A stretch of DNA of 7,256 nt from Methanobacteriota archaeon (GCA_028679495.1 JAJRBK010000019.1:1-7256), one strand, 5' to 3'; shown: positions 1-6,267, counted from the first letter of the stretch. Notes: generated from the letters alone by a model not told the origin. Numbers and translations are program-made.

Positions 1-165
1 GACTACCTAGGCCATTCTTATGAATCAGACCTGATTTTCGACGCGGTGACAGACGTGATTGCAAAGGGCATGACGACGTACGACCTCGGGGGGCATCTCC
101 GCACAAGTGAGATGACCAACTGCGTGGTGCAAAGCGTTGAGGATCATATGAACAAGCGAGCGTAG
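1..165 (+). CDS. Isocitrate/3-isopropylmalate dehydrogenase family protein, C-terminal fragment
   Basis: Only the last 54 codons are present; the gene begins upstream of the window and stops at TAG 163-165. The segment YDLGGHLRTSEMTNCVV is the C-terminal signature of the NAD(P)-dependent beta-decarboxylating dehydrogenases, where family members typically read TYDLGG followed by a T/S-S-E stretch. These enzymes oxidise and decarboxylate isocitrate, 3-isopropylmalate or homoisocitrate in the cytoplasm. The residues that choose the substrate lie in the missing N-terminal part, so the sequence alone does not separate isocitrate dehydrogenase, LeuB and AksF. The convergent neighbour at 283-1557 resembles Re-citrate synthase, which makes an isocitrate dehydrogenase role attractive, but this is context only. 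Family assignment is confident; substrate is open. Confidence 0.85.
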   Translation, partial: DYLGHSYESDLIFDAVTDVIAKGMTTYDLGGHLRTSEMTNCVVQSVEDHMNKRA

Positions 166-242
166 ACCTAACTGAACAGCGTGTATTTTGATCCGCTCTC
201 TCATGTTGAAACTCCCCGAAGCAAGCAGGCGTATTTGGCGTC

Positions 243-269
243 AAGGGACGTTCTCTCGTTTCGCCCCTT
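243..269. terminator. Weak stem-loop between convergent genes
   Basis: AAGGGACG (243-250) pairs with CGCCCCTT (262-269) in 7 of 8 positions, with an 11-base loop. It lies in the 117-base gap between the convergent dehydrogenase fragment and the citrate synthase-like gene, where transcripts from both sides must end. There is no long T-run on either strand, so a terminator role is only a guess. Confidence 0.22.
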
Positions 270-282
270 CCCCACCGCCCAA

Positions 283-1557
283 TTACTCATAATGCGTGTG
301 GGCAATCCACGGCGGAAATACCTCTTCACCAGTGAGGAAATACTTAATAGCATACTCTCTCAGTTCGTCATCTGAAACGCTCGATCTCCGTGCTTCTTCG
401 TCATAGAGCTTGTGAATATCAGCACAAATCTTTTTTATCCTGTTATCGTTCTTCCGCAAATTTACTTCGACGCCGAGGAGCTCGTTAAGAATTCCTTCCA
501 TCTTATGCCGGACAACTTCTCGCCCAGACGAGTCGCCGATAAGCAAAGTACGCTTGCCTCCTACCACCTCAGGGGGGAAGGGCTCATACGTGAAGGGGTT
601 TTTAAGCACCCCGTCAGTGTGAATGCCGCTTTCGTGCGCAAAAATGTTCTCGCCCACAATAGCCTTGTTGCGAGGGAGGCTGAATACAAGCTCATGCTCG
701 AGATAGCGTGTAAATTCAGTGAGCGGGACGGGATTGTATTTTTCAAACCCCTTAATTCTACAAAAAAGGAACGTTAGGATCTTTTCCAGCTCTGTATTGC
801 CTGCTCGCTCGCCGATCCCCATAAAAGTGAGGCTTGACCAGTTTGCCCCGTGCCAATAGCCGGCTAGCGTGTTCGCTACACCTAAGCCGAAGTCATCATG
901 AACATGCATTTCAATCTCGTGCGCCCCCACGTCTTTGAATGACTGAATGATTTTAGGGATGCTATACGGCAGAGGGGTGTCTTCAAATGGAACGCCGTAG
1001 TTTAGCGTGTCACAAACGCGGAAAATAGTATCTGGAGAAATATCCAACAGGCTCTTTACCAAAGGAATGACAAAGCCAGGTATATCTGCTCGAGTAATAT
1101 CTTCAAGGTGACACCTCGTCTTAAGTCCGTGGTCCACCGCGTATTGAAGCGCATCGGTATATTTGTCCCATGCCTGTTCACGGTCTTTAAATCCGAGCTT
1201 ATCAAAGATGTGTGTGTCTGATATAGACATGAGGATGCCGACTTCCTCTATGCCATCCATGCTAAGATTAGCATCGATGTCTGCCGGATTTGCCCGCGCC
1301 CATCCGGTGATTTGAGGCTGCTCGTAGTTGCGATCAAGCAAATCGCGCACTAACACGCGATCTCGCTCGTTGAAAACAAAACACTCAAGTTTTTCTATGC
1401 CAATTTGATGCAAGAATTCGAATATCCTCAGTTTTTGTTCTTTCTTAAGCACAATTCCAGGCATTTGTGACCCGTCTCTTAAGGTGCTGTCGCTAATCTT
1501 GATCTCCTGATCGCCTGGAATCTCAATCTTTGGCATTTCGCTGTATGTTCTGTACAA
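283..1557 (-). CDS. Probable Re-type citrate synthase (LeuA/homocitrate synthase superfamily)
   Basis: A 424-residue DRE-TIM metallolyase that condenses acetyl-CoA with a 2-oxoacid. The N-terminal catalytic motif is SDSTLRDGSQMPG (about 22-34; metal-binding Asp23, catalytic Arg27-Asp28). HVH (218-220) gives the two metal-binding histidines. GIGERAGN (247-254) and FAHESGIHTDGVLK (306-319) are family motifs. The interval SDTHIFDKLG, CHLEDITRAD, CDTLNYGVPF resembles, from memory, Re-citrate synthases more than LeuA, NifV or AksA. The LeuA regulatory domain is absent, which suits that class. Homocitrate synthase remains the alternative. The start is TTG at 1557: GGAGGAG (1571-1565) ends 7 nt before it, and a TATA box lies about 50 nt upstream. 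The reading frame is open to TTG 1581, but that would place the Shine-Dalgarno inside the gene; ATG 1536 is a shorter option. The gene is transcribed divergently from the LarA homologue and convergently to the dehydrogenase fragment. Superfamily is certain, citrate specificity inferred. Confidence 0.82.
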   Translation of the reverse strand: MYRTYSEMPKIEIPGDQEIKISDSTLRDGSQMPGIVLKKEQKLRIFEFLHQIGIEKLECFVFNERDRVLVRDLLDRNYEQPQITGWARANPADIDANLSMDGIEEVGILMSISDTHIFDKLGFKDREQAWDKYTDALQYAVDHGLKTRCHLEDITRADIPGFVIPLVKSLLDISPDTIFRVCDTLNYGVPFEDTPLPYSIPKIIQSFKDVGAHEIEMHVHDDFGLGVANTLAGYWHGANWSSLTFMGIGERAGNTELEKILTFLFCRIKGFEKYNPVPLTEFTRYLEHELVFSLPRNKAIVGENIFAHESGIHTDGVLKNPFTYEPFPPEVVGGKRTLLIGDSSGREVVRHKMEGILNELLGVEVNLRKNDNRIKKICADIHKLYDEEARRSSVSDDELREYAIKYFLTGEEVFPPWIAHTHYE

Positions 1558-1564
1558 TGCTGGG

Positions 1565-1571
1565 CTCCTCC
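1565..1571 (-). promoter_or_regulatory. Shine-Dalgarno site deciding a TTG start
   Basis: The minus strand reads GGAGGAG seven bases before TTG at 1557-1555. It is the only strong anti-16S match in the gene's 5' region and argues against the longer reading frame beginning at TTG 1581. Confidence 0.7.
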
Positions 1572-1602
1572 ACGTTTTCAATAGAGCAGTATGATACGCT
1601 GG

Positions 1603-1610
1603 TTTTTATA
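1603..1610 (-). promoter_or_regulatory. TATA box of the citrate synthase-like gene
   Basis: The minus strand reads TATAAAAA, preceded by an A/T-rich stretch that could serve as BRE. Archaeal spacing (about 25-27 nt) puts transcription start near 1580, giving a leader of roughly 20-25 nt that contains the Shine-Dalgarno at 1571-1565. This agrees with the TTG 1557 start. Confidence 0.6.
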
Positions 1611-1618
1611 GTAATTGT

Positions 1619-1628
1619 TCTATATGAA
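1619..1628 (+). promoter_or_regulatory. Candidate TATA box of the LarA/CobT-like gene pair
   Basis: TCTATATGAA sits 9-16 bases from the opposing TATA box of the divergent gene. A start about 25 nt downstream (near 1650) would leave a leader of about 60 nt before ATG 1709. TTTTTATAGT at 1603-1612 is an alternative element for this strand and would make the two promoters share one TATA sequence. Confidence 0.4.
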
Positions 1629-1708
1629 ACTATTTCAGCTGCCCGATTGCCATATCGCTTACAAAATTGGCTTCATGTTCATATACTAAAAGGGCTAACG
1701 AAGTGTGT

Positions 1709-2992
1709 ATGCGCAAAGCGCACGTAGCTCTGAAATATGGGAAACGTGAGACCTCGGTTAATTTGGAAAAGGCCAACGTTATTCAAGTTATTGAGCCACA
1801 TGAGATAGAAGCACAAGACGAACACACGGAAGTCATGCAAGCGCTGCAAAATCCTATAGGCACAGGTCAGCTTCAAGAGATCATTGATGAACGGCGCGCA
1901 CGAGGAACGAATCCAACCGTCGTAATTATTGTGAGCGATATAACAAGGCCTACCCCAACGTCGACGCTTCTTCCTCACGTGCTCGACGCATTGCATAGCG
2001 CAAAGGTTGCAAGCGGTCAGATAACAATCGTGTTTGCCCTAGGAATTCACAGACTGTTGACTAGTTCCGAAATGGAAAGACTTGTTGGTCAGCGCGTCTT
2101 TGATCACTATCGGTGTGTGAACCACGATCCGAACGACTGTCTTTACGTAGGGACGACAAAGCAGGGGACACAAGTCTATGCTAATCCAATCGTAGTCAAT
2201 GCAGATGTAAAGATTTGTCTTGGCACTGTCGAGCTTCACTATTTTGCTGGGTACAGCGGCGGATATAAGTCCCTGTTACCAGGCATCTGCTCTCGAAAAA
2301 CGATCGAGGCCAACCATAAGCTCATGCTGAAGCCGGATGCTGCAGCAGGCCGATTAGACAGCCCTGTGAGACGTGATTTAGAGGAGGCAGGTGAACTAAT
2401 TGGATGTGATTTTGTTTTAAATATCGTTCTTAACCCCAAAAAGCAGATCGTGCGAGCGGTTGCCGGACATCCAGTTTATGCTCATCGAGAAGGGGTGAAA
2501 ACAGTTGACTCGATGTACATCATCCCGATTAAAGAACTCGCAGACGTTGTTATTGTATCGGCTGGCGGTGCTCCGAAGGATATAAACCTGTTTCAGTCAC
2601 AAAAGGCTCTTGACAACGCACAGTACGCTCTAAAAGAGGGGGGGTCCATTATACTCGCGGCTGAATGCCCTGAAGGGCTTGGAGAAAGAGTATTTGAAAG
2701 ATGGGTCAACGAGGCAAGAAATAAACAAGAACTCATCGACAGACTTGATTATGCTTTTGAAATTGGCGGGCATAAAGCAGGATTGCTCGCAAAGCTCGCT
2801 CAAAAAGCGGATGTGTACGTTGTCTCAGAGCTCGAAAAAGAACTTGCAGAGCGCGCGTTTTTACTCTGTGCCCACGACTTAAATGATGCCTTACAGGCTA
2901 CTCAGGAGAAGTACGGGCCTGATGCAACCGTCATCGTCATGCCTCACGGGGCATATACGCTCCCGCGCTTTCAGGCTCAAATTTGCGAATAG
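1709..2992 (+). CDS. larA: Nickel-pincer 2-hydroxyacid racemase/epimerase, LarA family
   Basis: The 427-residue protein matches the usual length of LarA (Lactobacillus plantarum enzyme, about 424 aa). LarA racemises lactate with a nickel-pincer nucleotide (NPN) cofactor; homologues act on other 2-hydroxyacids or sugar acids. The key residues are all visible: SDITRP (Asp77, Arg80), ALGIHR (His114), VELHYFAGYSGGYK (His177, Lys187) and EANH (His203). The spacings His-Lys +10 and Lys-His +16 equal those of His174, Lys184 (covalent NPN attachment) and His200 (Ni ligand) in LarA, so the protein should be cofactor-competent. The substrate cannot be read from sequence. No larB, larC or larE is in the window. 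ATG 1709 is chosen because MRKAHVALKYGK fits the family N-terminus; GTG 1703 and TTG 1667 are in frame, and none has a convincing Shine-Dalgarno. The CobT-like gene follows after 8 bases, indicating cotranscription. Confidence 0.87.
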   Translation: MRKAHVALKYGKRETSVNLEKANVIQVIEPHEIEAQDEHTEVMQALQNPIGTGQLQEIIDERRARGTNPTVVIIVSDITRPTPTSTLLPHVLDALHSAKVASGQITIVFALGIHRLLTSSEMERLVGQRVFDHYRCVNHDPNDCLYVGTTKQGTQVYANPIVVNADVKICLGTVELHYFAGYSGGYKSLLPGICSRKTIEANHKLMLKPDAAAGRLDSPVRRDLEEAGELIGCDFVLNIVLNPKKQIVRAVAGHPVYAHREGVKTVDSMYIIPIKELADVVIVSAGGAPKDINLFQSQKALDNAQYALKEGGSIILAAECPEGLGERVFERWVNEARNKQELIDRLDYAFEIGGHKAGLLAKLAQKADVYVVSELEKELAERAFLLCAHDLNDALQATQEKYGPDATVIVMPHGAYTLPRFQAQICE

Positions 2993-3000
2993 ATTGTAAC

Positions 3001-4065
3001 ATGCAGAGCCATTGGGTCACGAATCGCTATAACAAGTCAGGCAAATCGCCTGATATAGCGGAAAGATACGCGCACATTCAAAACCCGCTTTTTATTGTGA
3101 TTCTGTCTAACTCCAAAATCGCCGCAATTCCCGGCTTATCAGGCGCTGGGAGTTCGCCTGAGTTGATTCAGTACACCCCGGCGGCTGACGCTGAAATTGT
3201 CTCGAGAGGAAAGCTCGAGACGATAAGAACCATGTCTGATGCACCCTCCGGCGCGGTCACTCCGGCAGTTCTCACTCGAGCTGGCCTCGAGCTATCGCAA
3301 AGTGAACACCTACTAATCAACGCGGGTTTAGAAATCACACCTGGTGTCCCATACTACGATCTTAAGGTGGAAAGCGGCAAGGACGTGAGATGTGGGCGAG
3401 CGGTGAAGAACCCTGCTGCGATCGTTAAAGCCTCAAGTAAACTGGCCAAGATGTTAGATTGCGATTTGGCAATTATTGGAGAGACAATCCCAGGCGGAAC
3501 GACGACCGCCCTATGTGTGCTGCGGGCGCTTGGCTACCACTTCAACGTAAGCAGCAGCTTTTCCCAGAATCCCTTGGCGCTAAAACAGCAAATTATGCAA
3601 GAGGCGATGAGCGCCGCATTAACGGACATCAGCACGCTTAAAGATGACCCGCTAACGGCAATGGAACTGTTTGGCGATCCTATGATGCCGTGCGCGGTGG
3701 GACTAGTCCAAGGATTTTCAAGCTCTGGAACAGAAGTCATGCTTGCTGGAGGAACCCAAATGGGCGCCGTCATAGCTGTCTTGCGGGCGCTTGACGGTTC
3801 TGCTGAAGTCGTTCTATCAACAACCAAATACGTTTTTGACGATTGTTCTGCCCATTTTTTTGAACTGGTGAAAGCGTTGGAAGTGGACGCTTTTAGCGCG
3901 TACCCTGATTTCTCAAGAAGTTCGGTCCTAGCACTCAGAAAATACGAGTCAGGCGAAGTAAAAGAGGGGGTAGGAGCGGGCGGGGCAATGGCGTTGGCCT
4001 GCATACACGGATTTAATCAGAACGATTTTAGAAAAAAAGCCGAAGCAGTGATCGCCAAACTTTGA
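3001..4065 (+). CDS. cobT: Archaeal CobT-like nicotinate-nucleotide phosphoribosyltransferase
   Basis: The 354-residue protein belongs to the archaeal CobT-like family (UPF0284, MJ1598 type, usually about 350 aa). CobT transfers phosphoribose from nicotinate mononucleotide to a benzimidazole-type base, giving the lower ligand nucleotide of cobamides; methanogens use 5-hydroxybenzimidazole. Diagnostic segments are IPGLSGAGSSPE (43-54), YTPAADAE (58-65), TPAVLTRAGLEL (87-98), GETIPGGTTTALCVL (160-174), VSSSFSQNP (183-191) and EGVGAGGAMA (322-331). The last motif's Glu322 is a plausible counterpart of the catalytic glutamate in bacterial CobT, an inference from the Gly-rich context only. The start is ATG 3001; TTG 2983 would add six residues and overlap the upstream gene by 10 bases. 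Neither has a clear Shine-Dalgarno, so translational coupling to the LarA homologue is likely. Direct enzymatic proof is thin for the archaeal family as a whole. Confidence 0.85.
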   Translation: MQSHWVTNRYNKSGKSPDIAERYAHIQNPLFIVILSNSKIAAIPGLSGAGSSPELIQYTPAADAEIVSRGKLETIRTMSDAPSGAVTPAVLTRAGLELSQSEHLLINAGLEITPGVPYYDLKVESGKDVRCGRAVKNPAAIVKASSKLAKMLDCDLAIIGETIPGGTTTALCVLRALGYHFNVSSSFSQNPLALKQQIMQEAMSAALTDISTLKDDPLTAMELFGDPMMPCAVGLVQGFSSSGTEVMLAGGTQMGAVIAVLRALDGSAEVVLSTTKYVFDDCSAHFFELVKALEVDAFSAYPDFSRSSVLALRKYESGEVKEGVGAGGAMALACIHGFNQNDFRKKAEAVIAKL

Positions 4066-4118
4066 CAGCTAGACGTCAACGAGTGACGGAAATATGTGCT
4101 TTTGCGTGCTCAAAAAAC

Positions 4119-4125
4119 TATAAAA
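4119..4125 (+). promoter_or_regulatory. TATA box of leaderless pyrBI
   Basis: TATAAAA is preceded by CAAAAAAC, a good BRE-like context. Its centre is 28 bases before ATG 4150, so transcription would start at or within a few bases of the start codon. No Shine-Dalgarno lies upstream of 4150. pyrBI therefore appears to have its own promoter and a leaderless mRNA. Confidence 0.7.
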
Positions 4126-4136
4126 GCTTCAGCTTT
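4123..4136. promoter_or_regulatory. Dyad overlapping the pyrB TATA box
   Basis: AAAGCT and AGCTTT (4123-4128, 4131-4136) form a perfect 6-bp inverted repeat with a 2-base centre. It starts inside the TATA box and ends about 14 bases before the start codon, where a repressor would block the promoter. The half-sites are short and A/T-rich, so chance is possible. Confidence 0.3.
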
Positions 4137-4149
4137 CAATACTTACTGG

Positions 4150-5052
4150 ATGCTAGAGAAACAGCACATCGTCTCAATGCGTGACTTCACACGAGAAGAT
4201 GTGACGTTCATTTTAGATTATGCCGAGCGAATGTTCCCGTTTGCACGAACGGGCATCGAACTACTCCAACATAAGATACTAGCCCTGCTCTTTTTTGAAC
4301 CCAGCACACGGACACAACTTTCCTTTGATTCGGCGATGAAACGATTAGGGGGTTCAACGCTCAGCTTGTCATCGGAAGACAGCTCAATTTTAAAAGGTGA
4401 GACTATCACGGATACGGTGAAGGTCGTCGAAGGATACGCCGATGCAATCGTCCTAAGACATTCAAGAGAAGGAGCAGCAAGAATGGCAAGCGAAATATCA
4501 AATGTGCCTATTATCAATGCCGGAGATGGAGCAGGACACCACCCAACCCAGACACTCCTCGATCTTTACACGATACGAAGGGAGAGCCATCTTGAAAACC
4601 TTGACATCGCGCTTCTGGGGGACCTAAAATACGGCCGGACGGCACATTCGCTTGCGTATGCCCTTAACATGTTCGATGCAAATATTGCGCTTGTTGCTCC
4701 TGATGGACTCCAGATGCCGAGCCATATCGTTGACACCCTTGACTCAGTGACGGTGACTGACAACATAGACGACGTCATTCACGAGGTGGACGTGCTTTAT
4801 GTCACACGAATACAAAAAGAACGATTCCCGGATCCAAACGAATATCTCCGGGTAGCAAAGAGTTATAGAATTTATCGTTCAATGTTGCAGGGAGCGCGCG
4901 ACGACTTAATCATACTACATCCACTTCCTCGTGTCGATGAGATCGCAACAGATGTGGATCAAACCAAACATGCAAAGTACTTTCAGCAAGCGTTTTATGG
5001 CATACCAGTCCGAATGGCGCTGCTTTCAATTGTCATGGACAAGTTGTTATGA
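4150..5052 (+). CDS. pyrB: Aspartate carbamoyltransferase, catalytic chain
   Basis: The 300-residue enzyme joins carbamoyl phosphate and aspartate in the first committed step of pyrimidine synthesis. The carbamoyl phosphate motif Ser-Thr-Arg-Thr falls at 52-55, the same numbers as in E. coli PyrB. SSILKGET (Ser78/Lys82, equivalent to Ser80/Lys84), LRHSREGAAR (Arg103), GDGAGHHPTQT (His131), GDLKYGRTAHS (Arg163), TRIQKERF (Arg220) and HPLPRVDEI (257-265) complete the active site. The start is ATG 4150, giving QHIVSMRDFTRED near the N-terminus as in other PyrB proteins. The open frame extends to GTG 4096, but those 18 extra residues do not resemble the family, and a TATA box lies inside that stretch. 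The stop overlaps the pyrI start (ATGA), so both chains should be made in balance. All expected catalytic residues are present and nothing looks degraded. Confidence 0.96.
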   Translation: MLEKQHIVSMRDFTREDVTFILDYAERMFPFARTGIELLQHKILALLFFEPSTRTQLSFDSAMKRLGGSTLSLSSEDSSILKGETITDTVKVVEGYADAIVLRHSREGAARMASEISNVPIINAGDGAGHHPTQTLLDLYTIRRESHLENLDIALLGDLKYGRTAHSLAYALNMFDANIALVAPDGLQMPSHIVDTLDSVTVTDNIDDVIHEVDVLYVTRIQKERFPDPNEYLRVAKSYRIYRSMLQGARDDLIILHPLPRVDEIATDVDQTKHAKYFQQAFYGIPVRMALLSIVMDKLL

Positions 5053-5525
5053 TGCATAACGAAAGAAAAGCAGAGCTCAGGGTTCGTTCCATTAAAAATG
5101 GAACTGTTATAGATCATATTACGGCAGGAAATGCTTTAAACGTCTTGAAAATCTTAGGAATAGCAGGTGGCACAAAAGCGATCGTGAGCGTTGTTATGAA
5201 CGTTCCGAGCAAACGGTCAGCATCTGGTCGTAAGGACATCGTTAAGATCGAAGATCGAGAACTTATCCCGGAAGAAGTTGATAAGATTGCGCTTATAGCC
5301 CCACAGGCAACCATAAACATAATACGAGACTACGAGGTCGCACAAAAGAACCCCGTCGTCTGGCCCGATGTTATCAGCTATATCGTAAAATGTCCCAACC
5401 TAAACTGCATTTCTAATAGCAATGAGCCTGTTTTCTCGAAGTTTAAAGTTCTCGATTCGTTTGTTTTGCGCTGCGTTTACTGTGAAAGTATCATTGACAA
5501 AGATATTGCAGCGTATCTGATCTAG
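5049..5525 (+). CDS. pyrI: Aspartate carbamoyltransferase, regulatory chain
   Basis: The 158-residue zinc-binding regulatory subunit assembles with PyrB and carries allosteric nucleotide control (CTP, ATP and others). The N-terminal nucleotide-binding domain shows KNGTVIDHI (16-24) and GRKDIVKIEDREL (60-72). The C-terminal zinc domain has Cys115-x4-Cys120 and Cys142-x2-Cys145 in the order known from E. coli PyrI, with KCPNLNCISNSNEPV and RCVYCE close to the enteric sequence. Two ATGs are consecutive: 5049 overlaps the pyrB stop by 4 bases and 5052 by 1 base, so either could be used and the proteins differ by one methionine. No independent Shine-Dalgarno is evident, which fits translational coupling. 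The TAG stop lies within a strong stem-loop. Confidence 0.96.
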   Translation: MMHNERKAELRVRSIKNGTVIDHITAGNALNVLKILGIAGGTKAIVSVVMNVPSKRSASGRKDIVKIEDRELIPEEVDKIALIAPQATINIIRDYEVAQKNPVVWPDVISYIVKCPNLNCISNSNEPVFSKFKVLDSFVLRCVYCESIIDKDIAAYLI

Positions 5526-5545
5526 AAGCAACAGACTTCTAGATC
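5519..5545. terminator. Perfect 10-bp stem-loop at the pyrI stop codon
   Basis: GATCTAGAAG (5519-5528) and CTTCTAGATC (5536-5545) are exact reverse complements around a 7-base loop, CAACAGA. The pyrI stop codon (5523-5525) is inside the left arm. The structure is symmetric, so RNA from either strand folds. It sits between convergent pyrI and the HTH gene, whose stop is 23 bases away, and could end or protect both transcripts. No U-run follows directly, unlike a classic bacterial terminator. Confidence 0.55.
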
Positions 5546-5567
5546 TGCCATCGAGCATATTATTGCG

Positions 5568-6086
5568 CTAGCTAATCTTTCGTGCGGCTAGTTTGATGGC
5601 CTCAACAAGACTGTTTTGCGGCATGATAGAGGCAACTGGGATGCGCAGAATCTTCTCCACTGTTGGGCTTACTATAGGAGCGCACACGAGTGCGAGTGCG
5701 CCATCCCGCTCAGCGTGAATAGCTGCGATAAGGGCCTCTTCGATTGAAATCGCTGGATATTCCCGTATTGTGATCACTTTTCCATCAATTACCATTGACC
5801 TTTCTGCTATTTTATCAAGCACTGGACGTGCGGCAACTACTGCTATTAGATCTCCCTTCTGTGAGATCCCTTCAAGTCGTCTAATTGCTTTGAGTATTTC
5901 TCTTAGTGTTTTTAAGTTAGGCTCGCGTTCTCCAGAAATGATTTTATAGAGTGTGCTTGACGAAACTCCAGATATGTCCGCGAACTTGGTGACGGTGAAC
6001 CCTAGCTCCTTAATTATTCTTAGAAGGGTGCTTTTGAGTTCTTCGTCAGATGAAAAAGTAGCTCGTATTAGATCGTCTGCAAGCAT
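5568..6086 (-). CDS. Archaeal HTH (XRE/Cro-like) transcriptional regulator with C-terminal sensing domain
   Basis: The 172-residue protein has a Cro/XRE-type helix-turn-helix at about 30-70; FADISGVSSSTLYKIISGER reads as the two recognition helices. The remainder (about 78-172) alternates beta strands and helices. A segment ending in SPTVEKILRIPVASI followed by SLVEAIKLA recalls, to me, the PrpR N-terminal sensory fold, which would suit binding of a small ligand; this is a weak, unaided comparison. Conserved archaeal predicted regulators of this architecture (COG1709-like, from memory) exist, but I know of no assigned target. ATG 6086 is preceded by GAAGG (6096-6092) at 5-base spacing. The gene is convergent with pyrBI, so control of pyrimidine genes cannot be assumed. 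A palindrome between its TATA box and start suggests autoregulation. Confidence 0.85.
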   Translation of the reverse strand: MLADDLIRATFSSDEELKSTLLRIIKELGFTVTKFADISGVSSSTLYKIISGEREPNLKTLREILKAIRRLEGISQKGDLIAVVAARPVLDKIAERSMVIDGKVITIREYPAISIEEALIAAIHAERDGALALVCAPIVSPTVEKILRIPVASIMPQNSLVEAIKLAARKIS

Positions 6087-6101
6087 TTATGCCTTCGTGA
6101 A

Positions 6102-6114
6102 GCAGGTAACCTGC
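6102..6114. promoter_or_regulatory. Palindrome in the regulator's promoter, candidate operator
   Basis: GCAGGTAACCTGC is a perfect inverted repeat of 6-bp arms around one base. It lies 16 bases upstream of the regulator's start codon, close to the predicted transcription start, where binding would block initiation. I see no second full copy in the window. Confidence 0.45.
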
Positions 6115-6117
6115 GCC

Positions 6118-6127
6118 TATTATTTAA
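6118..6127 (-). promoter_or_regulatory. TATA box of the HTH regulator gene
   Basis: The minus strand reads TTAAATAATA. With 25-28 nt spacing, transcription would begin near 6095-6098, giving a leader of about 10 nt that just includes GAAGG. The candidate operator at 6102-6114 lies between this box and the start codon. Confidence 0.5.
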
Positions 6128-6159
6128 CGGTTGTTATAGGAACGAGGAATTGTACAAGT

Positions 6160-6183
6160 AGGGAAAAACGCAGGGAAAAACGC
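6160..6183 (+). repeat. Tandem 12-bp duplication
   Basis: AGGGAAAAACGC occurs twice back to back (6160-6171 and 6172-6183) with no mismatch. It is in the gene-free region between the HTH regulator and mtnA, outside any supported coding frame. Replication slippage or a pair of protein-binding sites are both possible. Confidence 0.75.
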
Positions 6184-6267
6184 GTGGACGTGAGCGTGCT
6201 TTATACAAGATGCAGGTGTGTTATGCCGGTAGGCAAGTTGCTGTTTGATTGTCTGATGGCTGTAAGC

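Noticed and set aside
412..777. 121-codon open frame on the plus strand
   Set aside because: Antisense to the citrate synthase-like gene, which has full family motifs across this interval.
1667..1708. Longer N-terminus for the LarA homologue from TTG 1667
   Set aside because: The extra 14 residues do not resemble the family, and ATG 1709 gives the expected N-terminus and length.
1611..1708. Cobalamin or nickel/cobalt riboswitch before larA-cobT
   Set aside because: Fewer than about 100 bases are available and no conserved B12-box or NiCo-type pairing pattern was visible.
3534..4004. 156-codon open frame on the minus strand
   Set aside because: It lies wholly inside the CobT-like gene in antisense; the translation is Ser/Ala/Thr-rich without recognisable motifs, as expected of a shadow frame.
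6160..6183. Start of a CRISPR array
   Set aside because: The two copies abut with no spacer and are only 12 bases long; no further copies occur.
6241..6262. C/D-box small RNA (CTGATGG resembles a C box)
   Set aside because: The box is imperfect and I cannot place matching D, C' and D' boxes at normal spacing.
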